From Candidatus Heimdallarchaeota archaeon (GTDB lineage: Archaea; Asgardarchaeota; Heimdallarchaeia; Hodarchaeales; LC-3): a DNA stretch of 12,903 nt. Positions 1 to 7,724 of the stretch are shown here, piece by piece. Each line of letters starts with the position of its first letter. Positions within the stretch are counted from its first letter, which is position 1. A program made the translations under genes and the position numbers. The stretch is taken from assembly GCA_027364495.1 (NCBI GenBank), contig DAHXPE010000558.1:1-12903 (forward strand), read 5' to 3'. The notes beneath the pieces are model-generated. The model ran no database searches. It saw nothing but the letters and a program-made list of their open reading frames with translations, and had not been told where the DNA came from.

Positions 1-678
1 CGATCTTCAACATAGTCAATATTACAAATCTTGTTGAGATTATAAATATATTTTTTGCTATTGATTTTCCTTTAAACCTATTTTTGCAGTTAGTGTAGTA
101 TTTAAAGTTGGTCGTGTGTAGATTATAGTTATAGACATCTAAGGCATGGGAAAATTGTCATTTTTATATACAAGAATTGTCGTAATAATTCAGAACTAAA
201 ACTTGCGACTGGGTGTACTCATAAAGGCTAAAGAAATAAAATAAAAACTAAAGAAAATAAAAACAAAATTATGATTATCAATTCAATCGGTTAAGAAAGG
301 ATTTTTATTAAACAGCTGTTCAATAATCATCATTATTCTTATTTCAATGGTCTAAAAATTAGTTTTATCAATAGACCAATAAAGATTTATTATTGTTTTG
401 TTGTCTATTCTTATTTTTCTACTTAAATTATTATATTAAAAATTTTGATTGGATTCAATATAAAATGTATTGATATAACATCGTTCTAATTTTCATTTAA
501 TCATTCTGTTCAGAAATTTCTAAAATCCAAAAAAAACTATTGTTTAGTCTCTTAATAAGCTGTTCTAATTTTCTTTCTCAGATGATTTATTATTTTATAA
601 ATCAAAAAATACTTAAAACTCATTTTTTAGACTGAAAATAAAAAAATTACAATTTTACCATTAAATTTAGTATGCAAC
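1..678. other. Gene-free AT-rich stretch downstream of mevalonate kinase
   Basis: No open frame of convincing length or composition is visible on either strand and no structured RNA is recognisable. A TATA-like run (TTTTTATATA, about 161-170, plus strand) stands alone with no gene after it. The A-rich run at about 635-646 reads as a T-rich tract on the minus strand just past the mevalonate kinase stop and could serve as its archaeal T-tract terminator. Nothing else can be supported. Confidence 0.5.
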
Positions 679-1629
679 TTATCCGATAGTTGTAGCATAA
701 CAATGAAATCCCGCAGATTGGATATTAGCCATGATTTTATTTTGAGTTTCTTTATCAGGTGCAAGAGCTATCATACAACCACCACCACCACCACCAGTTA
801 ACTTTGCTCCTAGTGCACCAGAATCAATTGCTATTTGGACTAATTCATCCAATTCACTTATGCTTACCCCTACTTTTTGAAGCAATGAATGATTTTCATT
901 CATTAATTTACCGACAACTGGCCAATCACCAGTTAAAAGAGCTTCACGAGCTTCAAGGACTAAAGATCGAGCACGATCAAAAATTGGATTATAAATAGTA
1001 GGTTCAGTCTCCTTTTTTCTTCTTACTTCAGCTACTAATTCTTTTGTATTATGGTGGATTCTTGTGTCTCCGATTACCAGCAATCCTTTTGAATTTGTCT
1101 TTAAAGGTGTAATTATATTTGGCGATCCACGAATAAACCAAAGTAGACCTCCATAAGTTGCAACTGTATTGTCTATACCACTTGGAGTTCCATGAAATAT
1201 TTTTTCTCCTTCATATGCTATTTCATTTATTTTTCCAATTGATAAACCTAATTTAAAATAGTCACTAAGAGCTTTTGTTAATGATACAGATAAAGCAGCC
1301 GATAGGCCAGCGCCACCAAATTCTGGAACAGTTGAAGTTAATTCGATAGTAATATTCAAATTTTTTGGTTCTAAGTTAAGGTTTTGGAACAGAATTGTAA
1401 GAAGTTTTATCAAAACGTCATCATTTTCCGTTGAGTAGGCAAATTTTCTTCGGCCTGCACTTTGTCGGGATTCATCAATAATTAATATACCGGAATTTTT
1501 GGATTCAATTATTTTGGCAGTTGTTTTCAAATCTAAAGCTGATGCTATTGCTGGAATCGCATGAACAACAAAATGTTCTCCGAACAAAATTGTCTTACCA
1601 AAACCATGACCTATTGATTGGCGTACCAT
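679..1629 (-). CDS. mvk: Mevalonate kinase (GHMP kinase family)
   Basis: Phosphorylates mevalonate with ATP to 5-phosphomevalonate, the first kinase step of the mevalonate route to isoprenoids and thus to archaeal ether lipids; cytoplasmic. The 316 residues match the usual archaeal length. Visible landmarks: N-terminal GKTILFGEHFVVH with Lys12 and Glu18; the ATP-binding GHMP motif 2 at 102-112; the HGTPSGIDN block at 146-154 with the expected catalytic Asp153 and Glu142 just before; and the C-terminal KLTGGGGGGC loop at 276-285. Motif 2 reads PEFGGAGLSAA where PxGxGLGSSAA is typical, so only the second serine of the pair is kept. The six glycines 279-284 are all encoded by GGT, a perfect trinucleotide run. 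The ATG start places the substrate-binding motif at the normal distance. No neighbouring mevalonate-pathway gene is visible. Family assignment is firm; mevalonate rather than a related GHMP substrate is supported by the GEH and HGTPSGIDN blocks. Confidence 0.93.
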   Translation of the reverse strand: MVRQSIGHGFGKTILFGEHFVVHAIPAIASALDLKTTAKIIESKNSGILIIDESRQSAGRRKFAYSTENDDVLIKLLTILFQNLNLEPKNLNITIELTSTVPEFGGAGLSAALSVSLTKALSDYFKLGLSIGKINEIAYEGEKIFHGTPSGIDNTVATYGGLLWFIRGSPNIITPLKTNSKGLLVIGDTRIHHNTKELVAEVRRKKETEPTIYNPIFDRARSLVLEAREALLTGDWPVVGKLMNENHSLLQKVGVSISELDELVQIAIDSGALGAKLTGGGGGGCMIALAPDKETQNKIMANIQSAGFHCYATTIG

Positions 1630-2311
1630 ATAAAAAACCTATAATTAAAACAACAATATTAGGTTTTATCTTTAATTTATTTTTCAAAATTTAGTCTTTA
1701 AGTAATAATATTATAACTAAAAAAATCGCTCTTATTTTAGTGTCAAAAGGATTAGTTTTAAATTATTCGCAAATTTTCTATAAATTAATTTCATTTATCA
1801 TAAATTAGAAAGCAGACTTTGATGAAGGATATAATCAAATTTGAACGACATTGCTTGTTTGGAAATTTTTTTGTATTTCAAATCCTGATAAGATTATAAC
1901 TTATTTTCTTTATATTATTCAGTTTTCAATTTGATATCAAAGAATTATGAAGAAAAAAATTTTATCTATATTTAGTAAATTAATAGTGAAATTCACATTA
2001 GATAACAAAAAATTGAATTAAAAACTATCTTTTTGTCTTTTAGGAAAAAATAATTAAAATTTGGATTTGTACTCTGTAAACATAATTAAATAGTTTTTTT
2101 AAATAGGACTTGAATCAATTTTTGTATATATATTTTAACTCATTTTATAACTAACATTTGTATATCATAATAACAAAACTAACTTTACGAAATCCTCTGA
2201 AACTACTTTAAATGGATTAAACTATTTACAAACAGAGAAATAAAGGTTTTTTGCAATGAATTTGTCAAAAGATGGATTAAAAATTTTTTTTAATGCAAAC
2301 TGAGGTGTTTC
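1630..2311. other. Long non-coding spacer before the SET-domain gene
   Basis: About 680 bases separate the start of mevalonate kinase (minus) from the SET-domain gene (plus), so this is a divergent control region. I see no supportable gene. A TATA-like run (about 2123-2134, GTATATATATTT) lies far from the SET start, which would imply a leader of about 200 bases. A 15-codon open frame starts at 2256 (ATG) and ends at 2303, overlapping the purine-rich GAGGTG; it could be a leader peptide but may be chance. Confidence 0.4.
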
Positions 2312-2353
2312 GTGAGATTAATTTTGAATAGGATAGCCTTTCAGGTGAAAAAT

Positions 2354-2767
2354 ATGAGTAGTGTGTTTGCAGAACATACTAAAGATCAATTTAATGGGAA
2401 TCTCAATATTGAAATTAAACAAACGACAAAAAAAGGAAGAGGTGTTTTTGCTAAGAAGAATTTCACAAAGGATGAGGTAATTGAAACATGCCAAATTATA
2501 ACTTTCAGTGAAGAGGATGCTGATAGGATCGAATTGACTTTTCTTTCCAATTATTGGTTTGCCTGGAGAGAAAATGCAACTGAGTATGGAGCCTTATGCT
2601 TAGGAAATGGATCTCTTTTCAATCATTCAAAAACTCCTAATGCCCATGTTTTTAAAGATTTTGAAAATAATCTCATTCATTTTATAGCTTCTGAAGATAT
2701 CCAAATTGGGACTGAAATAACTATAAAGTATGGTACAGTTTGGTTTAAGGAAGAAGAAGGGTTATAA
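2354..2767 (+). CDS. Stand-alone SET-domain protein (putative protein-lysine methyltransferase)
   Basis: A protein of about 137 residues that is almost entirely a SET domain, the S-adenosylmethionine-dependent lysine methyltransferase fold. Numbered from the ATG, the GRGVFA segment lies near 28-33, the SAM-binding and knot motif LFNHSKTPNA at 88-97, and the closing EITIKYG near 121-127. These are the three hallmark SET motifs in the right order and spacing for the short bacterial/archaeal SET proteins. No pre-SET, post-SET zinc cluster or other domain is present, so the target could be a chromatin protein, a ribosomal protein or another substrate; the sequence does not say. Start choice: ATG at 2354 follows AGGTGA by five bases. 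An in-frame GTG at 2312, preceded by GAGGTG, would add 14 residues and cannot be excluded. The gene is convergent with the membrane protein gene downstream (41 bases between stops). Confidence 0.82.
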   Translation: MSSVFAEHTKDQFNGNLNIEIKQTTKKGRGVFAKKNFTKDEVIETCQIITFSEEDADRIELTFLSNYWFAWRENATEYGALCLGNGSLFNHSKTPNAHVFKDFENNLIHFIASEDIQIGTEITIKYGTVWFKEEEGL

Positions 2768-2808
2768 ATAATAAAGTTTAGATATTATTTTCTTAAATTT
2801 CAAATTTT

Positions 2809-3945
2809 CTAACTTACTACTTTGCTTTCGGGATATTTTTTATGTAAAAATCTTAAAGTAACGATATCTAAAATCATTTCCATTGAAATTTTATCTGATT
2901 CTAAAAACCCGAAATACATAAAGATTCCACCTAATAATTCACTAATATATAATACAGAGGTTCCGAATTGACTCAAAGTACCACCGGCAGTAAATATAGC
3001 TACACCTAAAGCAAAGTAAATATTAAAGATACCAGTTCCAAAGCTAAATTTGCCTTGTGATTTCTTAATACTAAATTGCCAAAGTAAATATGAATAAATA
3101 CTGCCTAAAAATATAAACATTGCTCCATTTACTGTAAATAATGGTGCAAAAGCTCTGACAACTGATGGATTACCCCATACGCTATTAATTACAGTTTCAC
3201 TTCCTACATAATGCAAATCAAATCCAGCAAGAGGAGTAATGGTAAAAGTGAAAAATACAGATAAAAAGAACATAACGATTGAAAAACCTAATACGAAATT
3301 TGAATATTGAAAGCCAGTAACCTGGTAGGGATCTACGACCGATTTAGTACCCTTTGATGTTAATCCAATGATTGCGAAAATAAGGTCTAATACCCCATAT
3401 GCTAATACAATGAGTCCTACAAGAGCAATTAATAAAAATGTTTGTTCATTAGTTTGAGCAAGATAAATGAATCCAAATAACATCCAAAAAAATCCTGAGA
3501 TAAAAATTACAGCAATGTTTACGTTTTTAGTAATAACATTTCTCTTACTTAACAAGTATAATTCCCCCGATCCAAGTAATAATACCTGGAATGATGCTAA
3601 GACATAGTACAATCTCAGCATATTTAAATCCCAATAAACTAATAATGCTCCAACAGCTTGAAAGAGTGTTGTTAGAAAAAACATGAATAAGCTAATTGAC
3701 CAAACTAATTGGTGAAGTTGTTTTTTTCGTAAATACTGAGTGAAAATACTTATGAAGAACAACAAAAACAATATTGGAAGAATGAAATCCAATAAATTTG
3801 CTACTGACGCTATGACGAATATTACACCAAATATAAATAACAGTAGTGCTTTATCACTCGCTTTTTTATAAAAATAATAATAGCCTGCTAAAACTACAAA
3901 AATGATGAAAACTCCGAGAGTAATTGCTAAACTTGCCTGGTCCAT
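2809..3945 (-). CDS. Polytopic membrane protein of unknown function
   Basis: A 378-residue integral membrane protein with about 11 predicted hydrophobic helices filling nearly the whole chain and short polar loops. The first helix starts a few residues from the N-terminus. The longest exposed loop, between helices 8 and 9, contains GFDLHYVGSETVINSVWGNP. The C-terminus is a short charged tail (ESDKISMEMILDIVTLRFLHKKYPE). I do not recognise a transporter or enzyme motif: no Walker, DEAD or metal-binding His/Asp clusters in the helices. Glycine and aromatic residues recur in the helices, as in small-molecule transporters and sensor membrane domains, but this is not diagnostic. The start chosen is ATG at 3945, preceded by AGGT six bases upstream on the minus strand; a TTG at 3969 would add eight polar residues. 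Monocistronic by position. Function unknown. Confidence 0.78.
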   Translation of the reverse strand: MDQASLAITLGVFIIFVVLAGYYYFYKKASDKALLLFIFGVIFVIASVANLLDFILPILFLLFFISIFTQYLRKKQLHQLVWSISLFMFFLTTLFQAVGALLVYWDLNMLRLYYVLASFQVLLLGSGELYLLSKRNVITKNVNIAVIFISGFFWMLFGFIYLAQTNEQTFLLIALVGLIVLAYGVLDLIFAIIGLTSKGTKSVVDPYQVTGFQYSNFVLGFSIVMFFLSVFFTFTITPLAGFDLHYVGSETVINSVWGNPSVVRAFAPLFTVNGAMFIFLGSIYSYLLWQFSIKKSQGKFSFGTGIFNIYFALGVAIFTAGGTLSQFGTSVLYISELLGGIFMYFGFLESDKISMEMILDIVTLRFLHKKYPESKVVS

Positions 3946-4280
3946 TTTAATACCTGATTTATAATTCAATTTGAAATAGTTTAGAATTTTCTATTTTAAG
4001 AAAGTTTTTTCGCCTTTAAAGTATATTTTGCTCAGACAAAGTTCAAAATAAATTTCAATGAGGTTTTTGTCAATTTAAAAAATTTACAGGTTATTCGAAA
4101 TCAAATTTATTAATTTAGCGATAAAAAATCTATTAATATTAAGAAAACCCTTTTTTTAAATAATATTAAAATAAGAATAGTCATAAAATTCGAGAACACT
4201 ATTAAAGAAGAATTATTTTATCAAGAAAATCTTTTAAACTTAATATTAGATAAACTGAACCTAGATACTGGTAAACCAAG

Positions 4281-4369
4281 CCAATAATTGCCAATATATA
4301 TTAATTTTATAGAAAATTGAAATTGAACACCAATAATTGCCAATATATATTAATTTTATAGAAAATTGA
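4281..4369. repeat. Two perfect 40-bp direct repeats with a 9-bp spacer upstream of trmB-like gene
   Basis: Copies at 4281-4320 and 4330-4369 are identical over 40 bases and separated by nine bases (period 49). Each begins CCAATAATTGCCAAT, where CAAT and ATTG form a small inverted repeat, and continues through a TATATATTAATTTTA run. The second copy ends about 45 bases before the TATA box of the regulator gene. This could be a recent tandem duplication or a paired operator at which the downstream regulator binds; the sequence alone cannot separate these. Confidence 0.85.
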
Positions 4370-4415
4370 TATTAAGCAAAGACAGGACAAAATGATTAAT
4401 TGTGTCTTCATATTA

Positions 4416-4426
4416 TTTATAAAATA
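4416..4426 (+). promoter_or_regulatory. TATA box for the TrmB-family gene, leaderless transcript
   Basis: TTTATAAAATA is centred about 26 bases before the ATG at 4447, the normal archaeal distance from box A to the transcription start. Transcription would therefore begin at or next to the start codon. No Shine-Dalgarno motif precedes this ATG, unlike several other genes here, which fits a leaderless mRNA. Confidence 0.6.
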
Positions 4427-4446
4427 TAGATTAACTACGCTATTTA

Positions 4447-5292
4447 ATGTCCATTCAAGTTTCTGCTACTGAACTTATATCAGAATTTTTTGACATACCT
4501 GAAAGCTGGGCTGTTGTTTATTATCAATTGTTAAAGAGCGGTTCTGGTACAATAGGACAGGTTATTCTCGCAGGAAAAATTGATCTTAATAGACAACAGG
4601 TTTACAACATTTTAGATAAACTAGTTGCTATGGATCTTGTTGCAATAATTAGTCAATCCAAACGTGGAAACGTTTATATGGCTAATACTCCAGAAACAGC
4701 AACACAAACCTTTCTTCATAAACTAGAAATTAATTTAACTAAGAAAAAGGAAAAACAGGGTCAATTCATTACTGAAATTAACCATTTTCTCACATTAGAT
4801 GATTCTCCTTCCATGGCTGAGATGTCTTTCCAAGGGCAAGTTATACCAAAAGATATGCTTGCTGATACTTTTACAGATTTAATTGATCAAACTATTCGTA
4901 CCTTTAAAATTGCAGTAAAGGATTTTTCCATGGGTATGATGAGACATATACAACCTGCAATTCAGAAAGCTTTTGAAAGAGAATCAACTGTTGTTCACTT
5001 ATTGTTTGAAAAAAATGAGCAAACTGAGCAATTAAAAGCACGTTTTATAAATGGATCTTTTTTCAATACAGAATTAGTAAAAAATTGGCTTCAAAGTGGA
5101 AGGTTAAAAATCCGCTTTACAAAACATTTAAATCAAAATTTCTTTTTATTTGACGATGTAATTTTTCTTTTAGTTTTTTCATCAATTGAGGAAATAGATT
5201 TTTCTTTTATTACAAGAGTAGATACAATTACCCATCGATTCAAATCAAAATTCGATTCTTATTTTGCTGAAGGCGAAAAATTAACTTTTTAA
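4447..5292 (+). CDS. TrmB-family transcriptional regulator
   Basis: A 281-residue DNA-binding regulator. The N-terminal part (about 10-90) is a winged helix: after the DIPESWAVVYYQLLKSG helix, the turn and recognition helix run through IDLNRQQVYNILDKLVAMDLV (about 45-65), and the wing is SKRGNVYMANTPE (71-83). A charged helix, likely a coiled-coil dimerisation segment, follows (about 86-115). The C-terminal region (about 125-281) resembles the PLD-like/TrmB effector domain in length and in its alternating beta/alpha pattern (IRTFKIAVKDFS, ESTVVHLLFEK, GRLKIRFTKH, NFFLFDDVIFLLVFSS). TrmB proteins commonly sense sugars or other small ligands; no ligand can be assigned here. ATG start with a TATA box 26 bases upstream. 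The duplicated 40-bp element in front is a candidate self-regulatory site. Family confidence is good, target genes unknown. Confidence 0.82.
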   Translation: MSIQVSATELISEFFDIPESWAVVYYQLLKSGSGTIGQVILAGKIDLNRQQVYNILDKLVAMDLVAIISQSKRGNVYMANTPETATQTFLHKLEINLTKKKEKQGQFITEINHFLTLDDSPSMAEMSFQGQVIPKDMLADTFTDLIDQTIRTFKIAVKDFSMGMMRHIQPAIQKAFERESTVVHLLFEKNEQTEQLKARFINGSFFNTELVKNWLQSGRLKIRFTKHLNQNFFLFDDVIFLLVFSSIEEIDFSFITRVDTITHRFKSKFDSYFAEGEKLTF

Positions 5293-5377
5293 TTGTTAAT
5301 AATCAAAATAAATATGCAGGATGCCCAACTTTAAAGCAATTAAAAAGATTATAAATTTCGAAAATGTTGTCTTATTA

Positions 5378-5444
5378 GCCCAATCATTAACGGAATCTTG
5401 AATCTGTGAGCTTAGTAAAATGTGAGAATTCTCTCTGATTGGGC
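5378..5444. repeat. Inverted repeat in convergent intergenic region
   Basis: GCCCAATCA at 5378-5386 is perfectly complementary to TGATTGGGC at 5436-5444, with a 49-base loop that itself contains the palindrome GAGAATTCTC (5424-5433). It lies between the 3' ends of the TrmB-like gene and the longin-like gene. It is more GC-rich than its surroundings. It could be a bidirectional terminator structure, a small RNA, or a remnant of a small inverted-repeat element. Confidence 0.45.
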
Positions 5445-5456
5445 AAACAATTCAAT

Positions 5457-6362
5457 TCAGCAATTATAATTAAGTAAAGAAGAAATTAGTTCAGCATCAG
5501 ATTGATCATGTCGTTCAAAGAAATTAATATCATTTAAATCGACATTTGAACCACCATAGCTATTAACAAAATGAAATACAATCTGAGAAAATCCATTTTT
5601 TAACGTCTGCATCGTATCAATAGGATCTATTTTAACCAAGTCTTCAATAAATTTCCTTATCTCATCATACAATAATAGTAGTTCTTTAGGTTTAAAGGGA
5701 CGTAGTAATTTAATGGCATGCCAGTAAAAAAACATCAAATCATCATTAGATGAATATACTTTAATGCAGAGTTCTTTGATGGTAGTCAAAACAATGCTAT
5801 ATCTTATTTTAGGATCAGAAACCATTAAGTCAATCTCATTGGTAAATTCATCCTTAGTAGCTGACCAGTTATCTCGGAGTTTGTTAATTTCATCATAGTA
5901 TAATTTGATAAATCGTTCACCGATTTTATATAAAAAATTTTTAACAATTAATTCATTAAGACCTTCTTCAACCATCGAAAGTAAAATAATATCTCCAAAA
6001 TCAATAAATTTGAACTCAGTTTCATGAATTTTAATTTTATCTAAACCTTGATCAATTAATTGGTAAGCAAAGGAATGTATTGCATATATAAAACCACCGA
6101 AAAGAATGGCATTTAGTTGAAGTTCATCTTCACCATTCTTATGATATTCAAATATGCATCTACCACCTTTAAGAATAATCCACAAATCAGTTATAGTAAA
6201 AATTTTTTCGTAATCTTTCTTTAATAGATCCGTGGATGTTTTCCGAATTCTTGTTTCTTGTTTAAATTCCAAATGGCTTGTTGGATATGATTTTGTGGAA
6301 TCTTTTGCATTTGATTTTGGAGAAATAACAGTTCCACTTCTATTTAAGAAAGGTATTTTCAT
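5457..6362 (-). CDS. Longin-like domain protein with helical C-terminal half
   Basis: A 301-residue soluble protein without signal peptide or membrane segment. Residues 1-50 are polar and probably disordered. Residues about 56-160 show the pattern of archaeal longin/roadblock-like proteins: a beta strand with the TDLWIILKGGRCIFEYH entry, a hydrophobic helix carrying LFGGFIYAIHSFAYQL, then strands IKIHETEFKFIDFGDIILLSMVEE (about 110-133) and a closing amphipathic helix ending near 160. In Asgard archaea such domains are common and are thought to partner small GTPases, by analogy with eukaryotic vesicle-trafficking longins; no GTPase gene is present here. Residues 165-301 are predominantly helical and not recognised. 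ATG start without a clear Shine-Dalgarno; a TTTTATATTTTT run about 45-55 bases upstream is a candidate TATA box. The domain call rests on pattern, not on a search, and a roadblock-type fold is the main alternative. Confidence 0.6.
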   Translation of the reverse strand: MKIPFLNRSGTVISPKSNAKDSTKSYPTSHLEFKQETRIRKTSTDLLKKDYEKIFTITDLWIILKGGRCIFEYHKNGEDELQLNAILFGGFIYAIHSFAYQLIDQGLDKIKIHETEFKFIDFGDIILLSMVEEGLNELIVKNFLYKIGERFIKLYYDEINKLRDNWSATKDEFTNEIDLMVSDPKIRYSIVLTTIKELCIKVYSSNDDLMFFYWHAIKLLRPFKPKELLLLYDEIRKFIEDLVKIDPIDTMQTLKNGFSQIVFHFVNSYGGSNVDLNDINFFERHDQSDAELISSLLNYNC

Positions 6363-6554
6363 TTTTAAGGCAGTATACTCCGATAAAAACTAATTAAACA
6401 ATTGAATTTTATATTTTTAAAATAATCGTCCTAACACAGTCACAACTAAATTGTTTAATCTGAAAACACTTTTTTTAATTGTAATTTTAAAAATCTTTTC
6501 GACAAATCTGAGTTTAAGAATACCTTAAATTTTGTCGGAATGAAAAGGAAATTA

Positions 6555-6586
6555 CTTCTATTGGTATAATTTTTTTGCAATAGAAG
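6555..6586 (-). terminator. Hairpin downstream of zinc-ribbon gene
   Basis: A perfect 9-bp stem (CTTCTATTG at 6555-6563, CAATAGAAG at 6578-6586) with a 14-base loop begins 24 bases past the stop of the minus-strand zinc-ribbon gene. The minus strand continues into a T-rich run (TTTCCTTTT). Position and shape suggest a transcription end; archaeal termination depends mainly on T tracts, so the stem may be incidental. Confidence 0.4.
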
Positions 6587-6610
6587 ATAAAAAGAGAATA
6601 ATGGATAATG

Positions 6611-6832
6611 TTAGGGTAATTTTAACATTCCAAAAGTACGTAATTCATATAATATGAAGGCTATGGATAAGAGAAAGCCGACAAATAATCGTAAAAGAAA
6701 ATCACGATTATAATGTTTATTTTTGTTCTGATTGGAACTATTAGGATTACTTTCAGGAATTAATTTAACCCCACAAACATGGCAAAATTTTTCATAATCA
6801 AAATTATCATTGTGGCAATTTTGACATTTCAT
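6611..6832 (-). CDS. Small zinc-ribbon protein with C-terminal membrane anchor
   Basis: A 73-residue protein. The N-terminus carries two CxxC knuckles (Cys3/Cys6 and Cys17/Cys20, the second as CHVCGVKL), the short zinc-ribbon form often placed at the start of archaeal membrane proteins. A polar Asn/Ser/Lys linker (about 26-43) follows, then one hydrophobic helix (about 45-62, LLRLFVGFLLSIAFILYEL) and a short tail, giving a tail-anchored layout with the ribbon in the cytoplasm. The ATG sits three residues before the first knuckle, so the start is fixed. No clear Shine-Dalgarno. Such ribbons can bind nucleic acid or protein partners; no function can be assigned. It stands alone between the longin-like gene and the chemotaxis pseudogene. 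Confidence 0.7.
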   Translation of the reverse strand: MKCQNCHNDNFDYEKFCHVCGVKLIPESNPNSSNQNKNKHYNRDFLLRLFVGFLLSIAFILYELRTFGMLKLP

Positions 6833-6893
6833 AAGAATACATCAACAAAAAAAATACTAGTTAATTAGTTTAAAAATATTATTTTAAAACTGA

Positions 6894-7693
6894 TTTAAAG
6901 AATCTCGAATAGTATTTCAAAACCGCCTAAAAAACTTTCAAAGAAAAACGGAATCTCAAAATTTGAGGGTGGAAATTGATGAGGCAATAAATCAAAATTT
7001 TGATGAAATTGGACAATTAGATGCACATTTTAATCAAATGGTTATATATTCAAAGGATTCGTTAATAAAAATTTCTAGTGTTGCAGTTTCACTCCTTGGT
7101 TCATCCCAGGAATTAGCATCATCATCAGAAAAAGTTAATTCTACCAGTGAAAAAATATCAGCAATCTCTCGGCAAATGGCTAAAGGTTCAATGGAAAAAG
7201 TTCAGCAAATAAATACCACAATCCAAATTTCTCAAAATTTAAAATGAAATTTTGGTTAAAAAATTCGTAATATTAATCAAACAAGTGCCTTAATAAAAAA
7301 TATTTCGAGTCAAGTCAATATGCAGGCACTTAATGCATCTATTGAGGTGGTAAGAGCTGGTGAATATGGTAGAGGCTTTTCTGTTGTTGCTGACAGTATT
7401 AGAAAATTAGCAGACGACCCTAAAACATCTGACGCCAAGGTAAATAGCATAATTTCCAGTTAAAGGATCGGATTATCAAATTCAATTGATAATTTGACAA
7501 TATCCTTTGAAAAAATTGCCTCACTAGAGGAAGAAAACTCATCTGGATCTGAAGAATCAAGTGGGGCAACTAAAGAACAGTCAGCAACTATTGAAGAGGT
7601 AACTGCATCTGCACAAGAGATTCTAATTTAGAAAGATTGTTTAAAAAGGTGTACTTTTCTTCTATAACATTTTTAATAATTTCTTTCATTTAA
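6894..7693 (+). pseudogene. Degraded methyl-accepting chemotaxis protein (HAMP remnant plus signalling domain)
   Basis: An intact version would relay a sensory signal to CheA/CheW through its cytoplasmic coiled coil. The open frame begins after a TGA at 6891 and has no good start. It enters part-way through a HAMP domain (NFDEIGQLDAHFNQMV, about 6990-7037). The MCP hairpin tip follows (QALNASIEVVRAGEYGRGFS, about 7323-7382), then the return helix with EESSGATKEQSATIEEVTAS. In the same frame lie stops TGA 7245, TAA 7257, TAA 7461 and TAG 7629. Near 7619 one base is lost or gained, because the natural ending SNLERLFKKV continues in another frame to TAA 7691-7693. The sensor domain and membrane helices are missing. 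The remaining open piece (6963-7247, TTG start) is therefore not a functional gene. No other chemotaxis genes are visible in the window. Confidence 0.85.
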
Positions 7694-7724
7694 CTAATCA
7701 TGGAAAATTTTTAATTACGCAATC

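Larger units (their letters stand above)
3970..4446. other. Divergent control region between membrane protein and TrmB regulator
   Basis: This 477-base spacer holds no supportable gene. It contains the 40-bp tandem duplication and the TATA box listed separately, both close to the TrmB start. The left part is AT-rich sequence that would serve as promoter for the minus-strand membrane protein; no clear box could be singled out there. Confidence 0.45.

Noticed and set aside
181..193. 13-base match between 181-193 and 9461-9473 (CGTAATAATTCAG) as a dispersed element
   Set aside because: At this base composition matches of 13 bases are expected by chance, and the flanks do not match.
759..998. 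Plus-strand open frame with a run of histidines
   Set aside because: It is the antisense of the mevalonate kinase glycine loop; the His run comes from reading the (GGT)6 repeat on the other strand.
4281..4369. CRISPR-like array
   Set aside because: Only two repeat copies with a 9-base spacer, and no cas genes in the window.
7245..7631. Stop-codon recoding (selenocysteine, pyrrolysine) in the chemotaxis gene
   Set aside because: TGA, TAA and TAG all occur as internal stops, there is also a frameshift, and the positions are not where such residues are used; decay is simpler.
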